Below are positions 1 to 8,378 of a DNA stretch of 49,234 nt, piece by piece. The notes below the pieces were generated by a model. That model had not been told where the DNA came from. It ran no database searches and saw only the letters and a program-made list of their open reading frames with translations. Position numbers and translations under genes: made by a program. The stretch comes from Bacteriovoracaceae bacterium. GTDB lineage: Bacteria; Bdellovibrionota; Bacteriovoracia; Bacteriovoracales; Bacteriovoracaceae. Position 1 is the first letter of the stretch. Each line of letters opens with the position of its first letter. The stretch covers positions 1 through 49,234 of the forward strand of contig JADHTQ010000031.1 in assembly GCA_016784965.1 (NCBI GenBank). The letters run 5' to 3'.

Positions 1-300
1 AAGATACAGGTTTCTCTCCAAATTGGATGCATCAATCACTTGAACGATTAGATCTGGTTTTTGTTCAAAGATGTAATCTCTGGCAACTTTTTCTTCAACT
101 GAAAACGGAGACAGAGAGTAAGTTCCAGGCAGGTCTGTAATGTGAATGGTCTTATCCTTATAGTGAATGGTTCCACTTTTTTTCTCAACTGTGACCCCAG
201 CGTAATTGGCAACTTGATGGTTGGTGCCCGCTAGGGCATTAAACAGAGTCGTTTTCCCACTATTTGGATTTCCAGCAATTGCTATTTTAAACTCATTCAT
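1..300 (-). CDS. feoB: Ferrous iron transporter FeoB, N-terminal 100 residues (partial)
   Basis: FeoB is the inner-membrane Fe(II) transporter with an N-terminal GTPase domain. The gene runs off the left edge of the window, so only the first 100 residues of the G domain are present. Reading the minus strand gives MNEFKIAIAGNPNSGKTTLF at the start, which contains the G1/P-loop (GNPNSGKT). GVTVE (switch I/G2) and DLPGTYSL (G3) follow, in the order typical of FeoB. The ATG at 300-298 overlaps the feoA stop (TAATG on the minus strand), so the two are translationally coupled. I see no frameshift in the visible part. The membrane domain lies outside the window. Confidence 0.95.
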   Translation of the reverse strand, partial: MNEFKIAIAGNPNSGKTTLFNALAGTNHQVANYAGVTVEKKSGTIHYKDKTIHITDLPGTYSLSPFSVEEKVARDYIFEQKPDLIVQVIDASNLERNLYL

Positions 301-539
301 TACTGCCCCCTTCCAGTATTGACAATAATACTGTCGGCTTCATTGTTTCTTAGAGTTAAAACAGTGTCTTTATACTTCACCATAACCGGGTCAAATAAGG
401 GTGCCTCTCCTACCATTTTTATGGAGGTACCAGGCACAATACCCATATCTCTTATTCTTCTTCCCAGCTCTCCTGTTGCAATAATTTTACTAATTTGATA
501 CTTTTGATTCTTCTTGGTTTTTCTGAGTGACATTTCCAT
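300..539 (-). CDS. feoA: FeoA, SH3-like partner of FeoB
   Basis: FeoA is a small cytoplasmic protein with an SH3-like fold that acts with FeoB in Fe(II) uptake. The 79-residue protein has the usual FeoA length and a recognisable core: GELGRRIRDMGIVPGT, then a basic/hydrophobic strand region and the VTLTLRNNEA-type end (here VLTLRNNEADSI). The start is ATG at 539, seven bases after GGAGG. The stop overlaps the feoB start by one base, and the gene follows the outer-membrane-type gene at 575-1393 by about 35 bp. The three genes therefore probably form one operon controlled from the dyad at 1431-1467. Confidence 0.93.
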   Translation of the reverse strand: MEMSLRKTKKNQKYQISKIIATGELGRRIRDMGIVPGTSIKMVGEAPLFDPVMVKYKDTVLTLRNNEADSIIVNTGRGQ

Positions 540-574
540 CCTTATTCCTCCCCGGTATGAACGTCGTCTAAGTT

Positions 575-1393
575 CTATAAAACACTTAAAATAAATGTGG
601 CCCCTGTAGTAAATTCATTATGAAAATTTGAGGCAAAAGTTTGTCCATCATAAGAAGAAAGTGGAACTAACTCTAAATAGATTTCAAATTCAAAGCTATC
701 ATTAACTGCATATCCAAAGGTTGGAGCGATAGCAAGGCTAGAAAATCCTCCGCCGCCACCTTTGGTAAACTCAAATGAAGAAGCGATGGGCATTTTGACG
801 GAAGCGTTATTGCCAAAGCTATATACGGGATTTACTTGAAACTCTAGCCCACTATCAACCACATCATCTTCGTCTGAAGAGGTTAAAAATTTAGAAACTA
901 CCATTTCTGTCTCTAGTGCAAACGCAGGAGTAATTTCAGTTGCCGTTTCAAGCCGCAAATATACCAAACCGTCTTGACCGGACTCCTTTCTGGCGTCTTT
1001 ATTTGCAATACCCTGCAAAAGTAATGAAGGTGCAATAGTGGTTCCTATTGCCTCAATATTAAACTCTCTAGAATAGCCAACCTCGACTGCTTCTAAATTG
1101 GCAGCTGCATCCTCATCTGCTACTTTTAAAAAAGACATTTCAGCATTTAAAAGAAGATTGTGAACTTCATTAAAGTTGTAACCATTACTGACAGCAAGTG
1201 CACTGCTAATACCGTTTAGGTCATTGGTCTCCTCATTTCTTGAAATTTGATTGTCCAGCTCAAGCTCCATACTAAAAGAGGCGAGTGCCCCCTCACTGGT
1301 GCCGCTGCTCTTTGTTGTGGAAGACTTTACATCTTCGGCGCAATGTGCAAATTGGATGCTAAATACGATAATTGTTAATACTAGATACTTCAC
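575..1393 (-). CDS. Predicted outer-membrane beta-barrel protein, first gene of the feoAB operon
   Basis: Family not recognised by name. The 272-residue protein opens with a signal peptide (MKYLVLTIIVFSIQFAHC, then AEDV). The rest is made of alternating, moderately polar stretches rich in Ser, Glu, Phe and Tyr, as in small porin-like barrels, with a glycine-rich turn (KGGGGGF) near residue 210. It starts at GTG (1393-1391), preceded by AAAAGGAGA. It lies 35 bp upstream of feoA on the same strand, behind a strong inverted repeat, so I infer expression with the ferrous iron genes. A role as an outer-membrane channel for iron is plausible but not shown by any motif. It could equally be a general porin-like or transporter-type barrel protein. 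Confidence 0.6.
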   Translation of the reverse strand: MKYLVLTIIVFSIQFAHCAEDVKSSTTKSSGTSEGALASFSMELELDNQISRNEETNDLNGISSALAVSNGYNFNEVHNLLLNAEMSFLKVADEDAAANLEAVEVGYSREFNIEAIGTTIAPSLLLQGIANKDARKESGQDGLVYLRLETATEITPAFALETEMVVSKFLTSSDEDDVVDSGLEFQVNPVYSFGNNASVKMPIASSFEFTKGGGGGFSSLAIAPTFGYAVNDSFEFEIYLELVPLSSYDGQTFASNFHNEFTTGATFILSVL

Positions 1394-1430
1394 TTTGATC
1401 TCCTTTTAGGTTCGCCCAGCTTTCAGCAAC

Positions 1431-1467
1431 TGAGACTTTGTCTCATAAATAATGAGATAAAGTCTCA
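1431..1467. promoter_or_regulatory. Double dyad upstream of the OMP-feoA-feoB operon (Fur-type operator candidate)
   Basis: Positions 1431-1446 read TGAGACTTTGTCTCAT. Positions 1452-1467 read ATGAGATAAAGTCTCA. They are inverted copies with 15 of 16 bases matching across a 5-base spacer. Each half is itself a near-palindrome of the form TGAGAY-AAA-GTCTCA, which resembles the 7-1-7 TGAnnnn-n-nnnnTCA layout of Fur/PerR-family sites. A TTGACA lies on the minus strand at 1489-1484, so the dyad sits between it and the GTG start. The iron-transport context supports a Fur-like regulator, but no regulator gene is in the window. Confidence 0.6.
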
Positions 1468-1563
1468 GTTAGTTCAGCTGTTTTGTCAATGACTTTTTTT
1501 TTATTTTATTTTTTTATGCTGGTAGAAATTGTTAGGAGCTTCTAGTTTGGAGTTTGGACTAGA

Positions 1564-2050
1564 TTATTTGATATATTGGTATAGATATCTTTTTTTAAAA
1601 TCCATTTCCAGGTACGGGCTTGTTGCAAAAAAATTATCTTTAGAAACTATCCAATACTTATCTTTTTTCACCGGGTGATGATATTTTTGATTCCTATGAT
1701 CAGCTTCAATAATGTTGCTCAGGTAAAATTACATGTCTGATTTTTTTGATACAGTCTTTGACTGTTATATTATCAATTCCACCATTGTTAGTATCTGATT
1801 TAGTGCTATGGCGAAATGGTTTTAATATAAGTTTAACAATAGCGTGATCAACACGATTATAATAGTTTTCTTTATATTTTTCTTTAAAGAAGAACAGGAT
1901 ATCATTTAATGTAGGGGTATCACCAATTTTAGTTGTACTAGCTAAATAGCTTGGAAATTACATCATTAGTTTCCCGTGTATCATAACACTGATTCAAATA
2001 ATACATCTATATAGTCGATAATTGTGGATAGCATAAATGTTATAACGAGA
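1564..2050 (-). pseudogene. Decayed open reading frame of unknown family
   Basis: This lies in the gene-poor stretch 1394-2308, which has no intact gene. The minus strand carries consecutive protein-like frames that change register. An 83-codon frame (1957-1706) contains DTPTLNDILFFFKEKYKENY and ends at TGA. It is followed in another frame by EADHRNQKYHHPVKKDKYW and continues to a TAA at 1566-1564. A third short frame upstream (to about 2050) reads MLSTIIDYIDVLFESVL. Composition is coding-like but no frame has a start plus a ribosome binding site. I read this as one gene broken by frameshifts, family unknown. It could also be chance in AT-rich DNA. Confidence 0.35.
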
Positions 2051-2308
2051 GAGTGCAACATTATATAGATGACAGTTTTTTTTAAAAAAAATAAAGACGT
2101 CTATATTACGTCTTAGAAGCTGCCAAAATCAAAAAGATAACAACTTTTTCACTTCTTAAAGTAATGATAAATCTAGAGGTGATTCAGCTACTCACAAGGG
2201 CCTTTGTGTGGGCCATGCCCGGCATTTGAAGGGGGATTTGGCGTTTTCTTACATTAGCCATTTGACCCAAATTGTGTTAGTTTTTTTTATGAAACTTCGG
2301 AGGAAAAA

Positions 2309-3220
2309 ATGATTAATACACTTAGTGATAGAGAGCTTATTGTTCAGGTAGTAAAAAAAGTTCAAGAGGAAAAACTTATCGTTACAGAGGTTTTAAATTA
2401 CCTAGAGGAGATAGATCGACGAAAAGTATTTATCGATTATGGTGTGCCATCTCTATTTAAATTTTGTACGAGAATTCTTAAATATTCAGACTGTGAAGCG
2501 GCAATTCGTGTAAAGGTTGTTCGGGCATTTAAGGCCGCCCCCATTATTAAAGAAAAGATTAAAGATGGTAGTCTGAAGCTCACAACTGCAGCATCTTTAT
2601 ATTCATTTTTTAAAAATAATAAAAAACAAAACAAAGAAGATGTTGTAAAAAAGATTTGTGGTAAATCTACTAAGCAGGCAAAAGATATTTTAAATTTATT
2701 GGCCGATAATCCTCTGCCTAGATTATTGAACATTACCCTGCCTGAACACCTCTTAAGAAAGCTTGAAAGTTTAAGTAGTGACTTTGAAGGTTGTAGTGAA
2801 CTAGAGATTATCGAGTCTTTGATAGACCGACATATTGAACAAAACAAACAGGCCAAAGATAAGCGAAGATCAAATAAACAATCAAAAAATCAGAGGTATA
2901 TCACCAGAGTTGTGAAAGAGCATGTAGACAAAAGGGCCCAAAATCGATGCGAAGGAATTTCGCCTATTTCTGGGAAGCGATGTGAAAGTAGAACTAATTT
3001 GCAGTACGAGCATGTACGCCCAATTTCCAAAGGTGGTGATAGCTCTAAAGAAAATATCCGAAAATTATGCTTCGGGTGCAACGCTAGAGCAGGTGTTAAA
3101 GCATTGGGGGTGCAAAAAATGTTGCAAAGAGACAGTGTTAAATTGCCAAAAAGCACAAATTATTATTTAGAAGACACGAATGCTGGCCCACAATATTCAT
3201 TTATTGCGCCGGGGGGATAA
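2309..3220 (+). CDS. HNH endonuclease-type protein
   Basis: 303 residues. The N-terminal two thirds is helical, with no named domain I can assign (TLSDRELIVQVVKKVQEEK at the start). A Lys-rich linker (about 177-195) leads to a C-terminal HNH-type zinc-finger nuclease domain. There, RCEGISPISGKRCES supplies two Cys, YEHVRPISKGGDSSKENIRKL supplies the HNH core His and Asn, and LCFGCNARAG supplies the last Cys pair and Asn. This suggests metal-dependent DNA cleavage. The start follows CGGAGGAAAAA. It stands alone between a decayed region and a hexamer repeat. Similar stand-alone HNH proteins occur in several copies in Bdellovibrio relatives (from memory). The biological role is unknown. Confidence 0.75.
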   Translation: MINTLSDRELIVQVVKKVQEEKLIVTEVLNYLEEIDRRKVFIDYGVPSLFKFCTRILKYSDCEAAIRVKVVRAFKAAPIIKEKIKDGSLKLTTAASLYSFFKNNKKQNKEDVVKKICGKSTKQAKDILNLLADNPLPRLLNITLPEHLLRKLESLSSDFEGCSELEIIESLIDRHIEQNKQAKDKRRSNKQSKNQRYITRVVKEHVDKRAQNRCEGISPISGKRCESRTNLQYEHVRPISKGGDSSKENIRKLCFGCNARAGVKALGVQKMLQRDSVKLPKSTNYYLEDTNAGPQYSFIAPGG

Positions 3221-3322
3221 TAAAGCTTAATATGATTTGCATTCTTCACCAGTTCTAAATAGATCTCTGCCAAGTCCATTACGACAGGCATTCGCGCAGT
3301 GGTCCCAAACCAAACTGAACAT

Positions 3323-3358
3323 GGAAACAGGAACAGGAACAGGAACAGGAACAGGAAC
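3323..3358. repeat. GGAACA hexamer tandem repeat
   Basis: Four perfect GGAACA units (3330-3353) are flanked by an imperfect unit on each side (GGAAACA before, GGAAC then GG after). The repeat lies in the 286-bp intergenic space between the HNH gene and the metalloprotease. It produces meaningless LFLF and SCSC translations on the other strand, so I do not treat it as coding. Its length could vary by replication slippage. Confidence 0.85.
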
Positions 3359-3506
3359 GGCAATGTGTCGGTTTCGATTTCAGTTTCAGTGTGGAGTTTG
3401 GTAGTTTTAACAATTTCACACAGTTACCCTGGTGCAAAGCGCTAGATGTTTGCGAATGCATAAGTTGTATGTTATGCAATTATAAAATATTAGATATGGG
3501 GGCATA

Positions 3507-5483
3507 ATGATGTATATAAAGCGATTGCTATTTTTTTTTGTTTTTATATTAACAAGTGCAGGGAGTGCTTATGGCCTACCACTACACGAATACTTTGAAG
3601 ATCAGTATGTGGGGCATGATCACAGAGAAATTGCACCTCTTATTGCCAAAAGAATTACTCCAGAATTAGATTTATCGCAACTAACAGATAGATTTACAGA
3701 AAACATACAATCCAAATATACCCAAATATTAAAAGCGCTAACTTCTCCTTTAAATAATTGTACTGACACTTTCAAGGCCTACAAGTACGTTCAAGCATTA
3801 CAAGTTAAGGGCGAATTTGAAGATTGTTTTGATTTTGTAGGTCTTTGTGAACAAGAGCAGACGCATGGAGCACAAGGGCTTGATAGGATTTTGATGGTCG
3901 GGGCCCAATGTTTGAAGCAATCTTATAATTATGATTTGGCCTATAAATATTATGATAGGGCGACAAGTTCAAGTTATGCAAATTCAGCTCACTTTGAAAA
4001 AAACCTTTACCTGTTTGCTCAGTTTGCAGAATTTACTCAATATTCACAATTTACAAAATCTATCCTTAGTAGAAAGCAAAACTGGTTTGGATTTTCTCCT
4101 GCTACAGTTTTTAACACCATTAAGTGGTTTTCTCTTGGCACTGTGAACTCTGAAGAAGAGTTAGAACAGGTGCTGGCCTTTGAGACAAAAGTTCTAGGTA
4201 GCAAAGGGCAACCGCTCAAACAGGTTTTAATCAGTAATAGAATTTCGTATTTAGCATATAAAAAATATGAGTTTAAAAAAGCTTTAGAATTGATAGACAA
4301 GCATATAGACGGTTTTGAAACCCCTAGGTCTTGGCAATCAGTAGCATTTCGTATCCTTTATCGCAAGTCACCTGTGGATGACTTTAGTCTGGTACGAAAG
4401 CTTTATGATGCATATGTTGTCTATTTACATAAGACTTCATATTTTCCAATGGAAAACAATGTTTTTAATTACACCCAATTATATAGTGATGTTTGCAAAG
4501 ATTCATTGTTGCAAGATGAGGACTTTGATGCTTATCAAAAGATATCTGGGCAGTGGTTGTCGGGAGAGCTATCTTTAGATGATTCTTTAGCTGCCACTTT
4601 AGAGATGAGTGAACGTTTGGGCAAAAAGGCAGATCTTTTAACTTTTATTGGATCGATGTATGTAATGAAACAAGATGATGATTTGGCCCAAAAGTATTAC
4701 TGGCAAGCCCATAACCAATGTCGCTACTATAATCGGGCCCATCGCGGTCTCTATAATATAAGGCGAAGAAATAAAAACAGAGCATATAGTGATTATGAAG
4801 TGCTTCATGCCAAATATCTTGAGCGAGTGTTGGAGTTAAATTTTTCCAGTGAATTATCTAATTATGTTTTAAATTGGAACTCTTTAACTGGGGAGGCCAA
4901 AGCGCGGGTTAAGTTTTCACTGCGTTTTTGGGAAGGACTAATGGACGACATCTATTTGGCCCCACAACTTTGTTATGAGGGAAATTGTTGGCCTCGAAAG
5001 AATCGTTTGTATATCAAGCCATCATATCAACTAATGAGTGAGTGCCCCAATAAAGCTTCTCAGCGAGACAAAAGGACTAACTATGACAATAGATTGCGCG
5101 ATGATATCAGGGGGCAAGGTGGTGCTACTGTGATCTCTGAGTATGATGAAACTATAGAAAATCCTTGGGGAGCTTATAATTTGGCCGGACATGAAGTGGC
5201 CCATCAGGCGCATTTTTCATTTCCCCAAAATTTACAAAACTGTATTTCAAAGTTGTATGCCAGAGCACTTGAGGTTGATAAGTTTCCAGAGGCCTACGCA
5301 AAAAGAAATGATAAGGAATATTTTGCTCAAGGTGTAACCTATTTTATGGTTACGGCCGATTCACCGACTCGCTTTGGGCTTGATAGAAGTTGGTATGAAG
5401 CAAATGACCCCGATCTGCTTAAATTTTTATACAGCATCAAATGGGCAAATAGTTTTTCAGATATTGTTTGCCCAATAGAGTAA
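3507..5483 (+). CDS. Secreted TPR-containing zinc metalloprotease (gluzincin type)
   Basis: 658 residues with a signal peptide (KRLLFFFVFILTSAGSAYG). The central part (about 130-420) has helical, TPR-like repeats (for example YDLAYKYYDRATSSSYANSA and DDDLAQKYYWQAHNQCRYYN). The C-terminal part carries HEVAH at residues 562-566 and a candidate third zinc ligand, Glu604, in NDKEYFAQG. HExxH plus a downstream E-F/Y-F-A pattern is typical of gluzincins such as the M34-like group. It is therefore probably an exported peptidase whose repeats bind a partner or substrate. It starts at ATG-ATG after GGGGGCATA. Its stop directly abuts the stop of the convergent S1 protease. The exact family is uncertain. 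Confidence 0.65.
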   Translation: MMYIKRLLFFFVFILTSAGSAYGLPLHEYFEDQYVGHDHREIAPLIAKRITPELDLSQLTDRFTENIQSKYTQILKALTSPLNNCTDTFKAYKYVQALQVKGEFEDCFDFVGLCEQEQTHGAQGLDRILMVGAQCLKQSYNYDLAYKYYDRATSSSYANSAHFEKNLYLFAQFAEFTQYSQFTKSILSRKQNWFGFSPATVFNTIKWFSLGTVNSEEELEQVLAFETKVLGSKGQPLKQVLISNRISYLAYKKYEFKKALELIDKHIDGFETPRSWQSVAFRILYRKSPVDDFSLVRKLYDAYVVYLHKTSYFPMENNVFNYTQLYSDVCKDSLLQDEDFDAYQKISGQWLSGELSLDDSLAATLEMSERLGKKADLLTFIGSMYVMKQDDDLAQKYYWQAHNQCRYYNRAHRGLYNIRRRNKNRAYSDYEVLHAKYLERVLELNFSSELSNYVLNWNSLTGEAKARVKFSLRFWEGLMDDIYLAPQLCYEGNCWPRKNRLYIKPSYQLMSECPNKASQRDKRTNYDNRLRDDIRGQGGATVISEYDETIENPWGAYNLAGHEVAHQAHFSFPQNLQNCISKLYARALEVDKFPEAYAKRNDKEYFAQGVTYFMVTADSPTRFGLDRSWYEANDPDLLKFLYSIKWANSFSDIVCPIE

Positions 5484-7142
5484 TTATTCACAAGTGTATT
5501 TTAATTCACCAATACCCCATGAAATTAATTTTCCAATATCATCTTCTTCAGAGTCTACCACCGATAGCGTCCAGGTGCCTTGGTAGTTGGAAATATCTAA
5601 GTTAGCCAAATCTTCAAAAGGTACTAAATCATCACCAAAGGTTCCTTTTATGAAATCATTTTCTACATTAACTTGATTGTGTAACACCGCTGATTTACCA
5701 TTTGGTGCATGGATACTTATTTTTAAATCAAAAAAAGCAGAATGGGCAAGTTCTAGTGATACAGTTGCAACTCCATTTACTTGTTGACTTGAATTAACTT
5801 CAATTTTTGATAGAAGACCTGTGGTATCTTCGTCAGGAATTTCTAAGTTGAGATCCTGACTTTGCTGGATCATTCTGGTGACTTTTTTACCTAGGTAAAA
5901 AGAAAATTCTTTTGTCACTTCTTTGGTGCGCGCATCATATGTGTCGAGGTATTTTATCTCTAGGGTCAATTTTACATGGGTACCACAGGCAAGCTCTGAG
6001 GCAATTAATAAATTAAGATCTTGCTCATACACCTTACTTGAAAGAGCATCAATTTGGCCTAAAGGCAGTTGTTTGTTTGTAAATGTGATATTTGGATTGT
6101 CACTTTTTAAAGTAAGGACAATATCTTTGGCGCTTTTAAATCCAATATTATCGAGCATAAACTTTAAGTTTATCAACTCCCCTGGTTCAAAAGAACCGTT
6201 GCCATTAGCATTTTGAGTTTGATCAGAAAGTGTTATATTTTCAATATTAATTAGTGGTCTATTCCAAGAGTACATGAAGGATGAATTGCTTGTAACGTCT
6301 GAGCCGCGACATTCATCTTCTTGGCAAGTCTTACTAACTAGACAATCTCCATGAGGCACAAAACTCAAATCACCCCTAACTAATATTCCTTCAACTTCTT
6401 GGGTTTGCTTATTAAAAACAGGTGAGCCGGAATTTCCACCCCAGGAGTCTAAATTAGTCACAAAAAAGCTAAGTCCACGTGTACTTCTAACTTTTGCGTT
6501 GGAGGTCATCATCATGGGAAGGCCTGAGGGGTGGCCAATCATAAATACTTCTTCATCTTTTGTGATGTCACCTGCTGCTAATTTTAAGGGGACTCGGTTT
6601 GAGACTTTGCGGTCAAGCTCTACTAAGGCCCAGTCAGGAGCAGTAGTATCCATATACTCTATGATGCGTTTACAAAAGTAGACGTCATCTTGGTCAAATG
6701 TTGTGAGGGGAGTAAGGGGGCCTTGCATTTTAAATCCAAATACAAAACTTGTACTTTTGCAGCTATGGTAATGGCCAGTTACACAATGCCCGGCGGTTAG
6801 CATGAGCTTGGGGGCGATTAAAAAGGCAGTGCAGGTGCCAGGAGCTGGTCTTGTGGCATATGGCTCGCTAGGACATAGACCAAAGATTTCTTGCGCACTT
6901 GTTTGGGGCACACTAAAACTTTGTGGGGAGTTTTGTGAGCTGTTTATAATTAAATTACTTTTTTGAACAATTGCTGCCACAGAAGATGCCAGAAGCTTAT
7001 GCCCAGGATTAGTAAGTTTAAAAATATCTTGGCGATCGTCATTACCGTAAATAGATTTTAAAACACTAGCATAAGTAGCTGTAGGTTGGAGCAAGGCGTT
7101 AATGCATGCCACAAATAAAATAAGGCCCGTTAGTCTCATCAT
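5484..7142 (-). CDS. Secreted trypsin/V8-like serine protease with C-terminal P-domain
   Basis: 552 residues from the ATG at 7142, chosen because GGGGGAA lies about seven bases upstream and a signal peptide follows at once (MMRLTGLILFVACINALLQP). The S1-type catalytic triad is visible: His119 in TAGHCV, Asp170 in APDWALVELD and Ser238 in GGNSGSP. A CARDB-like immunoglobulin region (GNGSFEPGELINLKFMLDNI) is followed by a proprotein-convertase P-domain (about 440-550; ISIHAPNGKSA and YQGTWTLSVVDSE). The architecture is that of an exported glutamyl-endopeptidase-like enzyme with a targeting or stabilising tail. It is convergent with the metalloprotease, with no space for a separate terminator. 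Confidence 0.85.
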   Translation of the reverse strand: MMRLTGLILFVACINALLQPTATYASVLKSIYGNDDRQDIFKLTNPGHKLLASSVAAIVQKSNLIINSSQNSPQSFSVPQTSAQEIFGLCPSEPYATRPAPGTCTAFLIAPKLMLTAGHCVTGHYHSCKSTSFVFGFKMQGPLTPLTTFDQDDVYFCKRIIEYMDTTAPDWALVELDRKVSNRVPLKLAAGDITKDEEVFMIGHPSGLPMMMTSNAKVRSTRGLSFFVTNLDSWGGNSGSPVFNKQTQEVEGILVRGDLSFVPHGDCLVSKTCQEDECRGSDVTSNSSFMYSWNRPLINIENITLSDQTQNANGNGSFEPGELINLKFMLDNIGFKSAKDIVLTLKSDNPNITFTNKQLPLGQIDALSSKVYEQDLNLLIASELACGTHVKLTLEIKYLDTYDARTKEVTKEFSFYLGKKVTRMIQQSQDLNLEIPDEDTTGLLSKIEVNSSQQVNGVATVSLELAHSAFFDLKISIHAPNGKSAVLHNQVNVENDFIKGTFGDDLVPFEDLANLDISNYQGTWTLSVVDSEEDDIGKLISWGIGELKYTCE

Positions 7143-7313
7143 CTTAAAGTTCCCCCAGTCAATTTTTTGCTCAAAAAGGCGAAACATAACACAATTTTTT
7201 CACATTGCATCTAAAATAATTTCCGACAATGACGCTTTGGATTGGCAAAGTTTACATGTAGACATAAATTGGTTTTACATGAGTAACGCTTTAATGCTAA
7301 TCCCTTTAGTACT

Positions 7314-8378
7314 ATGAACATTACTGTGTCCCTAAAACTGTTATTTATCTTTTTAATTTTTGCAACTGCGGAAGCTGCACTTCCTAGTCATTGCTACGAC
7401 TTCAATAGTCGTATCTCTGACCAATCTCTTGAAATCAAGCTTCCAAAAGTTACCCAACTTTTCTGTCAAGCACAAAACGAACCATTGCTTGTAGGGATAA
7501 GAACAATTGAGTCAAGTGCAGGTGAATATCTTTTGGTCTTAAATCCTCAAACATTTAAAACCAATGTTATCAAAAGGAAATGTTTGAAGTGCTTTAGTGA
7601 AGACAGTCCAGATTTTGAAGACTCGCAAGGGGCCATCTTACAGTCAGACTATCAAGACTCGCCATTTTATCATATGCTAGAAACCTATACACAACTGCCA
7701 GGCCCCATGGTCGAGCGCTTAAGTGCTACTGCCGACCAAAATGACGGGATGGTAAGGACTGTAGCACCTACTGATGGTTATGTGTTGACTATTGATATGT
7801 GTCCATCTTCCAAGCACGGTTATGAGAGGGATCTATTTCGGCTCTTTCCAGACGATCCACAGGTCAATCAAAAAATTGTTAAAAAAGTTGGAGGGATTCC
7901 AATCGGGGTGGCGATCACCGGACTTTGGATTAAACGTCATAAAGCACAACTTGCAGAGATAAAACAATTACAAAAAGATGGAGTAGTGCAGATTACTTGG
8001 ATTAATCACTCTTATTCACATCCTTACTATCGCAACAGGCCTATGTCAGAAAACTTCCTTGTAAAACAGCAGAGTAAATTTCCTCGAGAGGTTTTGTTAA
8101 ATGAATATGCAATGCTTACAAATGGTTTAATCCCATCTGTGTTTTTTAGGTACCCCGGTCTGGTTTCAAGTAGAAATTTACAGCAAAAACTTTTTGAGTT
8201 TTCACTAATTCCTGTCGGTAGTGATGCTTGGATTGCCAAGGGGCAAAGACCTCACCCTGGAAGTATTATTTTAACTCATGGCAATCTCAATGAGCATGCT
8301 GGTGTTGTCAGGCTAAAAAAATTTCTGCGACGTGTGCGGGGATCTGTTAATCTAGTGGATATTACGCAAACATTTTAA
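7314..8378 (+). CDS. Secreted divergent NodB-type polysaccharide deacetylase
   Basis: 354 residues with an N-terminal signal peptide ending near EAALPSH. The NodB fold is recognised from YVLTIDMCPSS (residues 157-166), WINHSYSHPYY (His232 and His236, the H-x3-H metal motif), FFRYPG and a late IILTHGN block. In classical family-4 carbohydrate esterases the first motif is T-x-D-D-G. Here Asp161 is followed by Met-Cys, so the second (metal-ligand) Asp is missing, as in DxC variants of the family. Substrate is unknown; a periplasmic or prey peptidoglycan sugar is plausible. No clear Shine-Dalgarno precedes the ATG. The stop overlaps the stop of the convergent 3D-domain gene by three to four bases. 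Confidence 0.75.
   Translation: MNITVSLKLLFIFLIFATAEAALPSHCYDFNSRISDQSLEIKLPKVTQLFCQAQNEPLLVGIRTIESSAGEYLLVLNPQTFKTNVIKRKCLKCFSEDSPDFEDSQGAILQSDYQDSPFYHMLETYTQLPGPMVERLSATADQNDGMVRTVAPTDGYVLTIDMCPSSKHGYERDLFRLFPDDPQVNQKIVKKVGGIPIGVAITGLWIKRHKAQLAEIKQLQKDGVVQITWINHSYSHPYYRNRPMSENFLVKQQSKFPREVLLNEYAMLTNGLIPSVFFRYPGLVSSRNLQQKLFEFSLIPVGSDAWIAKGQRPHPGSIILTHGNLNEHAGVVRLKKFLRRVRGSVNLVDITQTF

Noticed and set aside
1564-1760. Resemblance of the decayed minus-strand fragment (NIIEADHR) to the E-Q-D-H-R motif of IS6-type transposases
   Set aside because: Only eight residues resemble it; the following sequence does not continue the transposase pattern, and no terminal repeats were seen.
2437-2856. Open frame antisense to the HNH gene
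   Set aside because: It has no ribosome binding site, unusual amino acid content and lies inside a well-supported gene.
3323-3358. Possible CRISPR-like array
   Set aside because: The unit is only six bases and has no spacers.
3163-3479. Minus-strand frames with LFLF and SCSC runs
   Set aside because: The runs come from translating the GGAACA repeat; no start signal or protein-like character.
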